Shown here piece by piece: positions 42,857 to 49,684 of a DNA stretch of 64,000 nt. The DNA is from Falsiruegeria mediterranea M17. Its GTDB lineage: Bacteria > Pseudomonadota > Alphaproteobacteria > Rhodobacterales > Rhodobacteraceae. Location: contig NZ_ONZG01000011.1 in assembly GCF_900302455.1 (NCBI RefSeq), positions 62,001 to 126,000 of the forward strand, given 5' to 3'. Under the pieces are notes generated by a model. It made no database searches, was not told the DNA's origin, and saw only the letters and a program-made list of their open reading frames with translations. The number at the start of each line of letters is the position of its first letter. Position 1 is the first letter of the stretch. The position numbers were made by a program, and so were the translations under genes.

Positions 42857-43975
42857 TCAATATCGCAACACCTGCCCTGACGTGCTGACAACGAACTTGC
42901 GCACGTCGCCAAACCCCGGTGGATCTTGCTCAGCCAACACCTGAAACGGGCGTTGCGGCAGGATGATCGAGCGTTGTGTATGCGTAGCCCCGGTTTCGGC
43001 CCCGCGCCCGCCAAAGGGATCAAGCGCAAAGACTTCGCGCTCGACGGTGGAAAACCACCCGGCGCGCTCTTCGACCACATCTTCGCTTTCCAGCTCTTCG
43101 GTGGTCCAGGCTAGCGCCCAATCCTGGCCCTCGGGTGCCCCGGCATCCTCCAGCACCTGCCGCAAGGGGCCAGATTGCTCGGTATAGGCCGAGGAATACA
43201 TCGGCCCCACGTGGAACCGTTTCAGCCGCTTGGGATGTAGATCGTCAAAGTCCTGATCGAACCCTTTGGCAATCGTCACCAGCTTCAGCCCACCCAAGGA
43301 TTGCGCCATCAGATGCGCCTGAACCTCGGGCCAGCGGCGTTCGTCCTTGGGCAGCGCAGTTTTGCCACTGTCTTCGACCTCCATCAGATAAATCACCGGC
43401 AGGTTGATCTGACTGTCATAGACCGCCCAATGGAGCATGAACCTGCGCCGATCATCGGTGGTCCCAATCCAGATGCTTTCGGGGTCATTTCGCGCCCAAA
43501 ACAGCTCTCCCTTCAACAGCTCTTCGTAGTAGAGCCGCTGGGACAGCGCGAATTGCAGCCGCGTGGGCACCTGCTGTTCACCGATGATCTGGCGCACCAT
43601 GTCGTGCTTCAACTGCACCTCGGACGGCATGTTTTCCAGATGCCGCTGCGCCTGCTGCGCGTCATTGGCCATGGTCATCAACTCGGCCGCGACCGGAAAG
43701 CCGCTATCGCGCCGGTCCATCGCCAAAGAGCCAAAGAACCGCCCCGTATCGCGCCCAACCAGCAGGTATTTCATGCTGAGCGCGCGAAAGGTGTAAAGCA
43801 GCCCCGACAGATAGCGCGAGACGATCTTGACCTCTTCTTTTGAGATCGCCCCCTCGGCCTGCATATTCGCCGCCACACGCAACAGGTGGACAGTGATCAC
43901 CTCGAACTTGCGGAAATACCGGCGCGAGGCAAATGTGTCGGTCAGGCCGACGTGGTCACGGGCTGGGTCAGTCAT
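42857..43975 (-). CDS. Hypothetical 372-aa protein of the AAA+ cluster
   Basis: A soluble protein with no signal peptide. The first 150 residues are helical (FRKFEVITVHLLRVAANMQAE, EEVKIVSRYLSGLLYTFRAL), followed by an alpha/beta region (ARNDPESIWIGTTDDRRRFMLHWAVYD, LPVIYLMEVEDSGKTALP, GLKLVTIAKGFDQDFDDLHPKRLKRFHVGP). I do not recognise it; it may belong to one of the DUF families of this Rhodobacteraceae cluster. The start is the ATG at 43975, overlapping the end of the 94-aa protein gene by 8 bases. Confidence 0.78.
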   Translation of the reverse strand: MTDPARDHVGLTDTFASRRYFRKFEVITVHLLRVAANMQAEGAISKEEVKIVSRYLSGLLYTFRALSMKYLLVGRDTGRFFGSLAMDRRDSGFPVAAELMTMANDAQQAQRHLENMPSEVQLKHDMVRQIIGEQQVPTRLQFALSQRLYYEELLKGELFWARNDPESIWIGTTDDRRRFMLHWAVYDSQINLPVIYLMEVEDSGKTALPKDERRWPEVQAHLMAQSLGGLKLVTIAKGFDQDFDDLHPKRLKRFHVGPMYSSAYTEQSGPLRQVLEDAGAPEGQDWALAWTTEELESEDVVEERAGWFSTVEREVFALDPFGGRGAETGATHTQRSIILPQRPFQVLAEQDPPGFGDVRKFVVSTSGQVLRY

Positions 43976-44252
43976 CTGTCGGTCGTCTATAGTCTTCACC
44001 AAAAATGCGCGTTGCATGCGCTTCGCCGTAAAGTTGGGCAGTACCTTCGCCCAAACCGTAGTCTCTCAAAAAACTCAAGCAGGCCTGGACGCTCCATAGG
44101 AAGCCCACCAAAAGGGCCGACGCGAGCAACATAGTTCCCAAAGCAGATGCCGTCGTACTCTCGACTCCAAGCCCTATGGCCAGAGTCATCCCCCCAATGA
44201 TGCCACAGCCCCAAAAGAACAGCTTTAGGATTGTTCTTTCGGAAATAGTCAT
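43968..44252 (-). CDS. Small two-helix membrane protein of the AAA+ cluster
   Basis: A protein of 94 aa with two membrane helices (LKLFFWGCGIIGGMTLAIGLG, ALGTMLLASALLVGFLWSVQA) and a short polar C-terminal tail ending ATRIFGEDYRRPTDD. Its DNA is somewhat more AT-rich than the flanking genes. It overlaps the coiled-coil gene upstream by 4 bases (ATGA) and the 372-aa gene downstream by 8 bases, so it is coupled to both. Confidence 0.72.
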   Translation of the reverse strand: MTISERTILKLFFWGCGIIGGMTLAIGLGVESTTASALGTMLLASALLVGFLWSVQACLSFLRDYGLGEGTAQLYGEAHATRIFGEDYRRPTDD

Positions 44253-45328
44253 CCGCCGTACAAGTTCTTGTCGTGCTTCTCGACGATCGAGGCGAACCGG
44301 CGCGCGAACCGTTCATCCGCCTTGGCCTTCTTCTCCAACACGTCGCGAGCAAATACCATGTGGTCCTCATGCGCTTCCAGCATGTCGGCCATCTTCTGAT
44401 TGGTCGCGGTGCCGATGGCGGCCATGGCGGTCTGCGCCTCTTGGTCGGTCTGCACGCCGATCTCGTTGATCCGGTGCGCCACATCCTGCTGTTGCGCCGT
44501 CTTCAACGATTTGGTCAGCGCATCATAGAGCACCACACGCTGCTGCGTGTCTGTCTGCAGCTTGTTGATCAGCACCATCTGCGTCGCTGCCTGGTTCTGC
44601 AATGAATCTACCCAGGATTTGCCCTTTTCGATATAGCGCTCCAAGGTCTGGCTTTTGGCAAGCTTCACCTGCTCGTCCTGCACCAATGCGTTGTAGGTTT
44701 TGTTCAGATCAGCCAGCTCGGTTTCCAGCTTGGTGCGCGCCGCGGCGTCCTGTTCGACGCTGATCTTGTTTTCCAGCTCAATGATCTTGGGGTCCATGCC
44801 CAATATCTCAGCCCGCACACCTTCCAGCTCTTGCACCGTGAACTCACGGTCATCCAGCGTCGAGGTCAGGTTGGTTTCCACCTTCTCGCGCTGCTCTTCG
44901 AGCACACCCAACTGCCCTTGCAGCAATTGCACGATCACATCCGACTTGGCGATCAGGTCCTGCAATTTGTCGTCGATATTGGCCGTGCGCATCCGCTCTT
45001 GCCGCATCGATTCCGACTTGGCCTTGGCAAAGATGCCAACAAAGCTCTCCCATCCGGTTTTCGAGCGCATCTCGTCGAAATCCTTGGAAAAGGCGGATGT
45101 CACATCGTCCAGCCCCATGATCAGCTCGGCAATGTTTGAATTCATCACCTCGGTGTGGGCATGAACGTCTTCCAGAGTGGCATTTTCAATGTCGATGTCC
45201 GCCTCGGCCGTGCCGATCTTGTCGCGCGCAGCCTCGATCCGGCTGGTCAGCCCTTCGATCTGCGACTGGCTTTCACGTACGCGCCGCTGGGTTTCCTGGA
45301 TCATCGTTTCAAATTCACTATTCGACAT
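44249..45328 (-). CDS. Long coiled-coil protein of the AAA+ cluster
   Basis: A protein of 359 aa, almost all helical with strong heptads (QETQRRVRESQSQIEGLTSR, VIVQLLQGQLGVLEEQREKVE, ELENKISVEQDAAARTKLET, ADLNKTYNALVQDEQVKLAK). It has no signal peptide, membrane helix or cysteine. The C-terminal 90 residues (LINKLQTDTQQRVVLYDALT, FASIVEKHDKNLYGG) are a likely interaction domain. The family is unknown to me; the TelA and PspA groups are similar only in helical character. It is the first gene of the cluster and is preceded by an AT-rich promoter region. Confidence 0.75.
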   Translation of the reverse strand: MSNSEFETMIQETQRRVRESQSQIEGLTSRIEAARDKIGTAEADIDIENATLEDVHAHTEVMNSNIAELIMGLDDVTSAFSKDFDEMRSKTGWESFVGIFAKAKSESMRQERMRTANIDDKLQDLIAKSDVIVQLLQGQLGVLEEQREKVETNLTSTLDDREFTVQELEGVRAEILGMDPKIIELENKISVEQDAAARTKLETELADLNKTYNALVQDEQVKLAKSQTLERYIEKGKSWVDSLQNQAATQMVLINKLQTDTQQRVVLYDALTKSLKTAQQQDVAHRINEIGVQTDQEAQTAMAAIGTATNQKMADMLEAHEDHMVFARDVLEKKAKADERFARRFASIVEKHDKNLYGG

Positions 45329-45630
45329 GCCGCTCTATCCCTTTTTGTTTGTATACCATTGTATATAGGGAATGTTACAATGATTTACATCCCCCACGAG
45401 TCTGAATTCAGCGAAAGTCTCGCAAAGCGGGATCGGAATTGAAAGGGGAATGGCGCGCGAAACCGTCTTCCCCGCGCTTTTCACCAATGCTATATCGCCC
45501 ACAGGGCTCACAGGCGATGGCGTCGCCAGAGACGATCTCTCGCCCCGCACCCACGCTCCTGTACGCCGGGACTTTCAATCGGGAGATTGAGGGCCCCGCC
45601 TGATGCCTCCCCCAAAAGATGGAGGCACCC
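45329..45630. other. Divergent promoter region of 302 bases
   Basis: The gap between the coiled-coil gene (minus) and the amidinotransferase gene (plus). Near 45350-45400 the DNA is AT-rich with TATACAATGGTATACAA on the minus strand, a likely promoter of the AAA+ cluster. At 45512-45531 is the AGGCGA-N5-TCGCCAGAG element. No reading frame or RNA gene is seen. Confidence 0.6.
45512..45531. promoter_or_regulatory. AGGCGA-N5-TCGCCAGAG element upstream of amidinotransferase gene
   Basis: A symmetrical core GGCGA-TGGCG-TCGCC plus the extension AGAG lies 100 bases upstream of the amidinotransferase start. The same element, with the spacer in reverse complement, occurs upstream of the creatinase gene at 49482-49501. 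A shared regulator is the simplest explanation. Confidence 0.6.
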
Positions 45631-46752
45631 ATGGCCTGGTCGCCTGAAAAAACTGAAGTCAAAAGCTGGAATGAATGGGACACCCTGCGTCATGCAATCG
45701 TGGGCCGGGCCGATGATTGCCACATCCCCCCCGAAGAACCCGCGTTGGACGCCAAGGTGCCCGAAGACAGCGACATGCGCGGTCAGTGGGGTCGCCGCCC
45801 GCAAGAGACGATTGACCGCGCCAACGAACTGCTGGACAACTTTGCCGATCAGTTGCGCAAACGTGGTGTCCGCGTCGACCGCCCCGTGTCCATCGACCAC
45901 TCTCAGCCCGTGACCACGCCTGATTTCCACACCGACAGCCAGTTCGGCTGCATGCCGCCGCGCGACGTGCTGCTGACTGTGGGGCACGAGATGCTTGAGG
46001 CGACGATGTCTTATCGCTGTCGCTGGTTCGAATACCTGAACTACCGCCCGCTGCTGAAGCAATATTGGGAAGAAGATCCAAACTTCCGTCACGAGGCCGC
46101 GCCAAAACCGCGCCTGACGGATGCGGATTATCACCCGGACTATCTGAGCGAAAAGATCGGCGACGCCAAACGTCTGGAGTGGGCCGCTGAAAAGTTCTTT
46201 GTCACCACAGAAGAAGAGCCGTTGTTCGACGCTGCCGACGTGTTGCGTTTCGGCAAGGACCTGGTGGTGCAGCATGGCTTCACCACCAACCTCAAAGGCA
46301 TCGAATGGCTGCGCCGTCACTTCCCCGATCACCGCGTGCACACGGTGAACTTCCCCGGTGACCCTTATCCGATCCACATCGACGCGACATTCACCCCACT
46401 GCGTCCGGGTCTGATCGTCAACAACCCCCAGCGCCGCCTGCCTGAAGAACAGCGCGAGATGTTCCATAAAAACGGTTGGGAAATCGTGGACGCGGCACAA
46501 CCCGCCCACAATACCCCCCCGCCGCTGTGCTATTCCTCGACCTGGCTGTCGATGAACGTGTTGGTGCTGGACCCCAAAACCGTTTGCGTCGAAAAGTCCG
46601 AGGTCTATCAGGCCGAGCAGATGGACAAGCTGGGCATGGAAGTGGTCGAAGTTGAGTTGCGCGATGCTTATGCCTTTGGCGGTGGCCTGCACTGCTGCAC
46701 CGCGGACGTTTACCGCGACGGCGAGTGCGAAGATTACTTCCCCAACCAATAG
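45631..46752 (+). CDS. Glycine amidinotransferase-like enzyme
   Basis: A protein of 373 aa of the amidinotransferase family of the guanidino-group modifying (pentein) fold. The catalytic triad of human AGAT (Asp254, His303, Cys407) matches Asp in LFDAADVLRFGKD, His in YPIHIDATF and C355 in FGGGLHCCTADV. It would move an amidino group from arginine to an amine such as glycine, 4-aminobutyrate or an aminocyclitol, leaving ornithine. The ATG at 45631 has GGAGG 5 bases upstream and is preferred over the one at 45619. A hairpin follows at 46765. The true acceptor is not known. Confidence 0.85.
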   Translation: MAWSPEKTEVKSWNEWDTLRHAIVGRADDCHIPPEEPALDAKVPEDSDMRGQWGRRPQETIDRANELLDNFADQLRKRGVRVDRPVSIDHSQPVTTPDFHTDSQFGCMPPRDVLLTVGHEMLEATMSYRCRWFEYLNYRPLLKQYWEEDPNFRHEAAPKPRLTDADYHPDYLSEKIGDAKRLEWAAEKFFVTTEEEPLFDAADVLRFGKDLVVQHGFTTNLKGIEWLRRHFPDHRVHTVNFPGDPYPIHIDATFTPLRPGLIVNNPQRRLPEEQREMFHKNGWEIVDAAQPAHNTPPPLCYSSTWLSMNVLVLDPKTVCVEKSEVYQAEQMDKLGMEVVEVELRDAYAFGGGLHCCTADVYRDGECEDYFPNQ

Positions 46753-46764
46753 ATGCACCAATCT

Positions 46765-46790
46765 CAGGGGGTCAGATCGCTGGCCCCCTG
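46765..46790 (+). terminator. Possible terminator after amidinotransferase gene
   Basis: A GC-rich hairpin (CAGGGGG 46765-46771 with CCCCCTG 46784-46790) lies 13 bases after the stop codon. There is no T-run, so this is weak as an intrinsic terminator. Confidence 0.45.
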
Positions 46791-46847
46791 CTCCGGATCA
46801 AATCAGATCCACGACAAAGCCCCCCAAAACTTGCCCTGACACAACAG

Positions 46848-46894
46848 TTGTGAATCACGAATAGCTGCGCTATAAAACGTTAGCACACTAACGT
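46848..46894 (+). promoter_or_regulatory. Promoter and operator of the amidohydrolase gene
   Basis: TTGTGA (46848-46853), a 17-base spacer, and TATAAA (46871-46876) form a good sigma-70 promoter. Immediately downstream, over the likely transcription start, is a perfect 18-base inverted repeat ACGTTAG-CACA-CTAACGT (46877-46894), an apparent repressor site. The start codon of the next gene is 84 bases downstream. Confidence 0.6.
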
Positions 46895-46977
46895 AATTGA
46901 CCCTTTACTTTGCCCCTTTTGACCCACGTGAAAAGCAACGGGCCATTGCGTGACCAAAGAAAGCAACAGGAGACAAG

Positions 46978-48147
46978 ATGGCTGACGTAGCAAAGGACAC
47001 CCCGGAACCAGGCCGCACGCTTATCCGCAACATTGGCCGCCTTTTAACCGGCGATCTGGATGCGCCGCTGGCCGACAGCGATTGCCTGATGATCGAAGAT
47101 GGCGTGATCCTGGGCTTTGAAGAGGGCGACGCTGACCGCGTCATCGACGCAGCTGGATGCGCCCTGGCGCCGGGCTTGATCGACGGCCACTGCCACCCGG
47201 TCTTTGGCGATTGGACCCCGCGCCAAAACCAAGTCGGCTGGATCGAAATGAACGTGAACGGCGCGGTGACCAGCTTTATTTCGGCCGGCGAAGTGCACCT
47301 GCCTGGCCGCCCCAAAGATGCCGAGGGGGTCAAGGCATTGGCCATGGTGGCGCAGCGCTGCTTTTCCAACTTCCGCTCAGCCGGGGCCAAAGTGATCGCC
47401 GGCGCGCCGGTGCCCGAGTTGGACTTTGACCGCGATTTCTATGTCGGCATCAAAGAGGCCGGCATCCGTCACATCGGCGAGATCGGACTGGGCACGGTTG
47501 CCAAAGGGCCCGATGCAGCCCGTGTCACCGGGTGGTGCCGCGAGTTGGGGATCGAGACGATTATGCACACTGGCGGCCCCTCGATTGCCGGATCGCACCA
47601 CGTCACCGCCGCCGACGTGATCGAGGCGCAGCCCGATGTGGTCAGCCACATCAACGGCGGTCCCACATCGATCCCGCACGAGGAAATTCGCGAACTCTGT
47701 CGTCACGCAAACGGTGCGCTCGAGGCTGTCCACAACGGCAACGAAAAGTCTGCTTTGGTCGCGTTGGAAGGCGCAATGGCCGAGGGTCGTCTGGCCGACT
47801 TCCTGATCGGAACGGATGCACCCGCCGGGTCTGGCGTGCAACCCAACGGCATGCTGCGCATGGCAACTCTGCTGGCCAGCTTTGGTGGCCTTCCCGCCGA
47901 GCAAGCCTGGTGCTGTGGCACCGGCAACGTGGCCAAACGGCGCGGGTTGGAACAGGGTATCGTGGCGGCTGGTCGCCCTGCTGACCTGGTATTCATGGAC
48001 CGCCCGATGGGTTCGGACGGGGACGACGTTCTGGGCGGTATGGCCGTCGGCAACATTCCCGGCATCGCGGCCGTGATGATCGACGGGAAAATGCGCACCG
48101 GCCGCTCGCGATCGACCCCACCATCTGCGCGAGTGCCCGTTCTCTGA
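46978..48147 (+). CDS. Enamidase-like amidohydrolase
   Basis: A protein of 389 aa of the metal-dependent amidohydrolase superfamily. Metal-binding residues appear in GLIDGHCHPVFGDW (HxH), in ETIMHTGGPSIAGSHHV, VVSHINGG and the Asp in FLIGTDAPAGSG. The layout resembles the enamidase of nicotinate fermentation and related amidohydrolases. It would hydrolyse a cyclic or open amide; the substrate is unknown. AGGAG precedes the ATG by 7 bases. In context with amidinotransferase and creatinase it may act on a guanidino-derived ring compound, but this is inference. Confidence 0.82.
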   Translation: MADVAKDTPEPGRTLIRNIGRLLTGDLDAPLADSDCLMIEDGVILGFEEGDADRVIDAAGCALAPGLIDGHCHPVFGDWTPRQNQVGWIEMNVNGAVTSFISAGEVHLPGRPKDAEGVKALAMVAQRCFSNFRSAGAKVIAGAPVPELDFDRDFYVGIKEAGIRHIGEIGLGTVAKGPDAARVTGWCRELGIETIMHTGGPSIAGSHHVTAADVIEAQPDVVSHINGGPTSIPHEEIRELCRHANGALEAVHNGNEKSALVALEGAMAEGRLADFLIGTDAPAGSGVQPNGMLRMATLLASFGGLPAEQAWCCGTGNVAKRRGLEQGIVAAGRPADLVFMDRPMGSDGDDVLGGMAVGNIPGIAAVMIDGKMRTGRSRSTPPSARVPVL

Positions 48148-48163
48148 TTGCAGTGAAACGAAT

Positions 48164-48195
48164 AAGGCCGCATCAAATGATGCGGCCTTTTTTCT
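48164..48195. terminator. Terminator between amidohydrolase and creatinase genes
   Basis: AAGGCCGCATCA and TGATGCGGCCTT form a 12-bp stem (48164-48175 with 48178-48189) followed by TTTTTTC on the plus strand. It stops the amidohydrolase transcript and may also stop the convergent creatinase transcript. Confidence 0.9.
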
Positions 48196-49413
48196 TTACC
48201 CGACCACGTTGAACTCCGGCCCATAGGGATAGCCAGTGATGTTCTCGTTGCCGTCTTCGGTGATCACCAGGATATCATGCTCGCGATAACCTCCCGCGCC
48301 CGGCTCACCATCCGCGATCGTCAGCATCGGTTCCATCGAGATCACCATCCCCGGCTCCAGCACCGTGTCGATGTCCTCGCGCAGCTCCAGCCCGGCTTCG
48401 CGGCCATAGAAATGCGACAGCACGCCAAACGAATGACCATAGCCAAACGTGCGGTATTGCAGCAGATCGCGTTCTTGGAAGAATTCATTGATCTTATGCG
48501 TGACGTCCGCACAGCTGACACCAGGTTTCAGAAGCGACATACCATATTCATGGGCACCCACGTTTGCCTCCCAGATCTTGAGCGAAGCCGGATCAACTTC
48601 TTCGACGAACATCGTACGCTCAAGCGCAGTGTAGTAGGCGCTGATCATCGGGAAAGTGTTGAGGGACAGGATGTCGCCACGCTCCAGAACACGGCCCGTC
48701 ACTGGGTTGTGTGCGCCGTCGGTGTTGATGCCAGATTGAAACCAGACCCAGGTGTCGCGGTATTCTGCATCCGGGAAACGCTTGGCGATCTCCAGCTCCA
48801 TCGCATCACGACCGGCCATGGCCACGTCAATCTCGCGCACACCAGCCTTGACCGCATCGCGGATCGCGTAGCCTCCGACGTCGGCTACATTGGCACCGTG
48901 GCGGATCAGGGCGATTTCGGCAGGCGATTTATGCATCCGCTGACGCATGGTCGTCTCGAATAGATCAACCATGGTGATGGGTTTCAGGAAATCCTCCATC
49001 TTGTCGCGCTGCATCAGCGTCAGATGATCGCCCTCATATCCAATGACCTGCCCCTCGCCCGTCACCGACAGAATCGCCCGCCAGTAATTGTCACGCTGCC
49101 AGTCGGTATAGGTGATGTTGTCGCCATAAGAACGCCGCCAAGGCTGACCCGCATCAATGCCTGCACTGATCGTGACACATTCAGTTTCGGTCACAACCAA
49201 AGCGTACGGACGACCAAAGGCGCAGTACAAGAAGCCCGAATAATACGCGATATTGTGCATCGACGTGAACACGGCAGCCGAGGCTCCAGCGGCCTCCATC
49301 CGTTCGCGCAACTCAGCAAGACGCGCCTCATATTCGCTGTCGGCAAAGGGAAGCGGTGCTTTTACCCCGTTGTGGTAACGGTAGAAATCCGGACGCGGTG
49401 TGGTGATGGTCAT
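48196..49413 (-). CDS. Creatinase (creatine amidinohydrolase)
   Basis: A protein of 405 aa of the M24 pita-bread family that lacks metal catalysis. It matches Pseudomonas creatinase closely by recall, including FTSMHNIAYYSGFLYCAFGRPYALVV, DWQRDNY, TWVWFQSGINTDGAHNPVT, LQYRTFGYGHSFGVLSHFYGREAGLELREDIDTVLEPGM and GYREHDILVI; H235 corresponds to the catalytic His232. It cleaves creatine to sarcosine and urea. The ATG at 49413 has AGGAGGG 8 bases upstream. Close relatives may act on other guanidino or betaine-like compounds, so the substrate should be tested. Confidence 0.88.
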   Translation of the reverse strand: MTITTPRPDFYRYHNGVKAPLPFADSEYEARLAELRERMEAAGASAAVFTSMHNIAYYSGFLYCAFGRPYALVVTETECVTISAGIDAGQPWRRSYGDNITYTDWQRDNYWRAILSVTGEGQVIGYEGDHLTLMQRDKMEDFLKPITMVDLFETTMRQRMHKSPAEIALIRHGANVADVGGYAIRDAVKAGVREIDVAMAGRDAMELEIAKRFPDAEYRDTWVWFQSGINTDGAHNPVTGRVLERGDILSLNTFPMISAYYTALERTMFVEEVDPASLKIWEANVGAHEYGMSLLKPGVSCADVTHKINEFFQERDLLQYRTFGYGHSFGVLSHFYGREAGLELREDIDTVLEPGMVISMEPMLTIADGEPGAGGYREHDILVITEDGNENITGYPYGPEFNVVG

Positions 49414-49481
49414 TGTGTGACCCTCCTTTTCAGAAAGGTCCTGGCGTTCAGGACAGAACACGGGCGCATGCATGCTGCATG

Positions 49482-49501
49482 AGGCGACGCCATCGCCAGA
49501 G
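49482..49501. promoter_or_regulatory. AGGCGA-N5-TCGCCAGAG element upstream of creatinase gene
   Basis: The second copy of the element seen at 45512-45531, 69 bases upstream of the creatinase start. The palindrome ATGCA-TGC-TGCAT lies just before it at 49468-49480. Confidence 0.6.
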
Positions 49502-49571
49502 CCCGCGCGCACATTGACCTTATACCCCGACTCGTGCAACCCCTTTCGTGACACGATCTGACAAGGGCATT

Positions 49572-49585
49572 AGTGAACGTTCACT
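49572..49585. promoter_or_regulatory. Perfect 14-bp palindrome AGTGAACGTTCACT
   Basis: It lies in the 271-base gap between the divergent creatinase and gabD genes. It has the form of a TetR-family operator (GTGAACGTTCAC), but no TetR gene is next to it. Confidence 0.5.
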
Positions 49586-49644
49586 TTACTCTGGACTGCT
49601 CATCCTCTATGGCTTGGCACTAGACAAACCCACTCGCAGATGCA

Positions 49645-49658
49645 TTGTGTGCACACAA
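49645..49658. promoter_or_regulatory. Perfect 14-bp palindrome TTGTGTGCACACAA
   Basis: It lies 26 bases before the gabD start codon, in the leader or at the transcription start. The pattern (TGTG...CACA) is like GntR-family sites. It suggests repression of gabD by a dimeric regulator not encoded here. Confidence 0.5.
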
Positions 49659-49684
49659 ACGACTTTTGAGCCGGAGGCCAACCC

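Noticed and set aside
44249-45328. The coiled-coil protein as a TelA (toxic-anion resistance) or PspA homologue
   Set aside because: Only general helical character is shared; no conserved TelA or PspA motif is visible.
45508-46761. A 417-codon minus-strand frame opposite the amidinotransferase gene
   Set aside because: Antisense of a gene with intact catalytic motifs; long antisense frames are common at this GC content.
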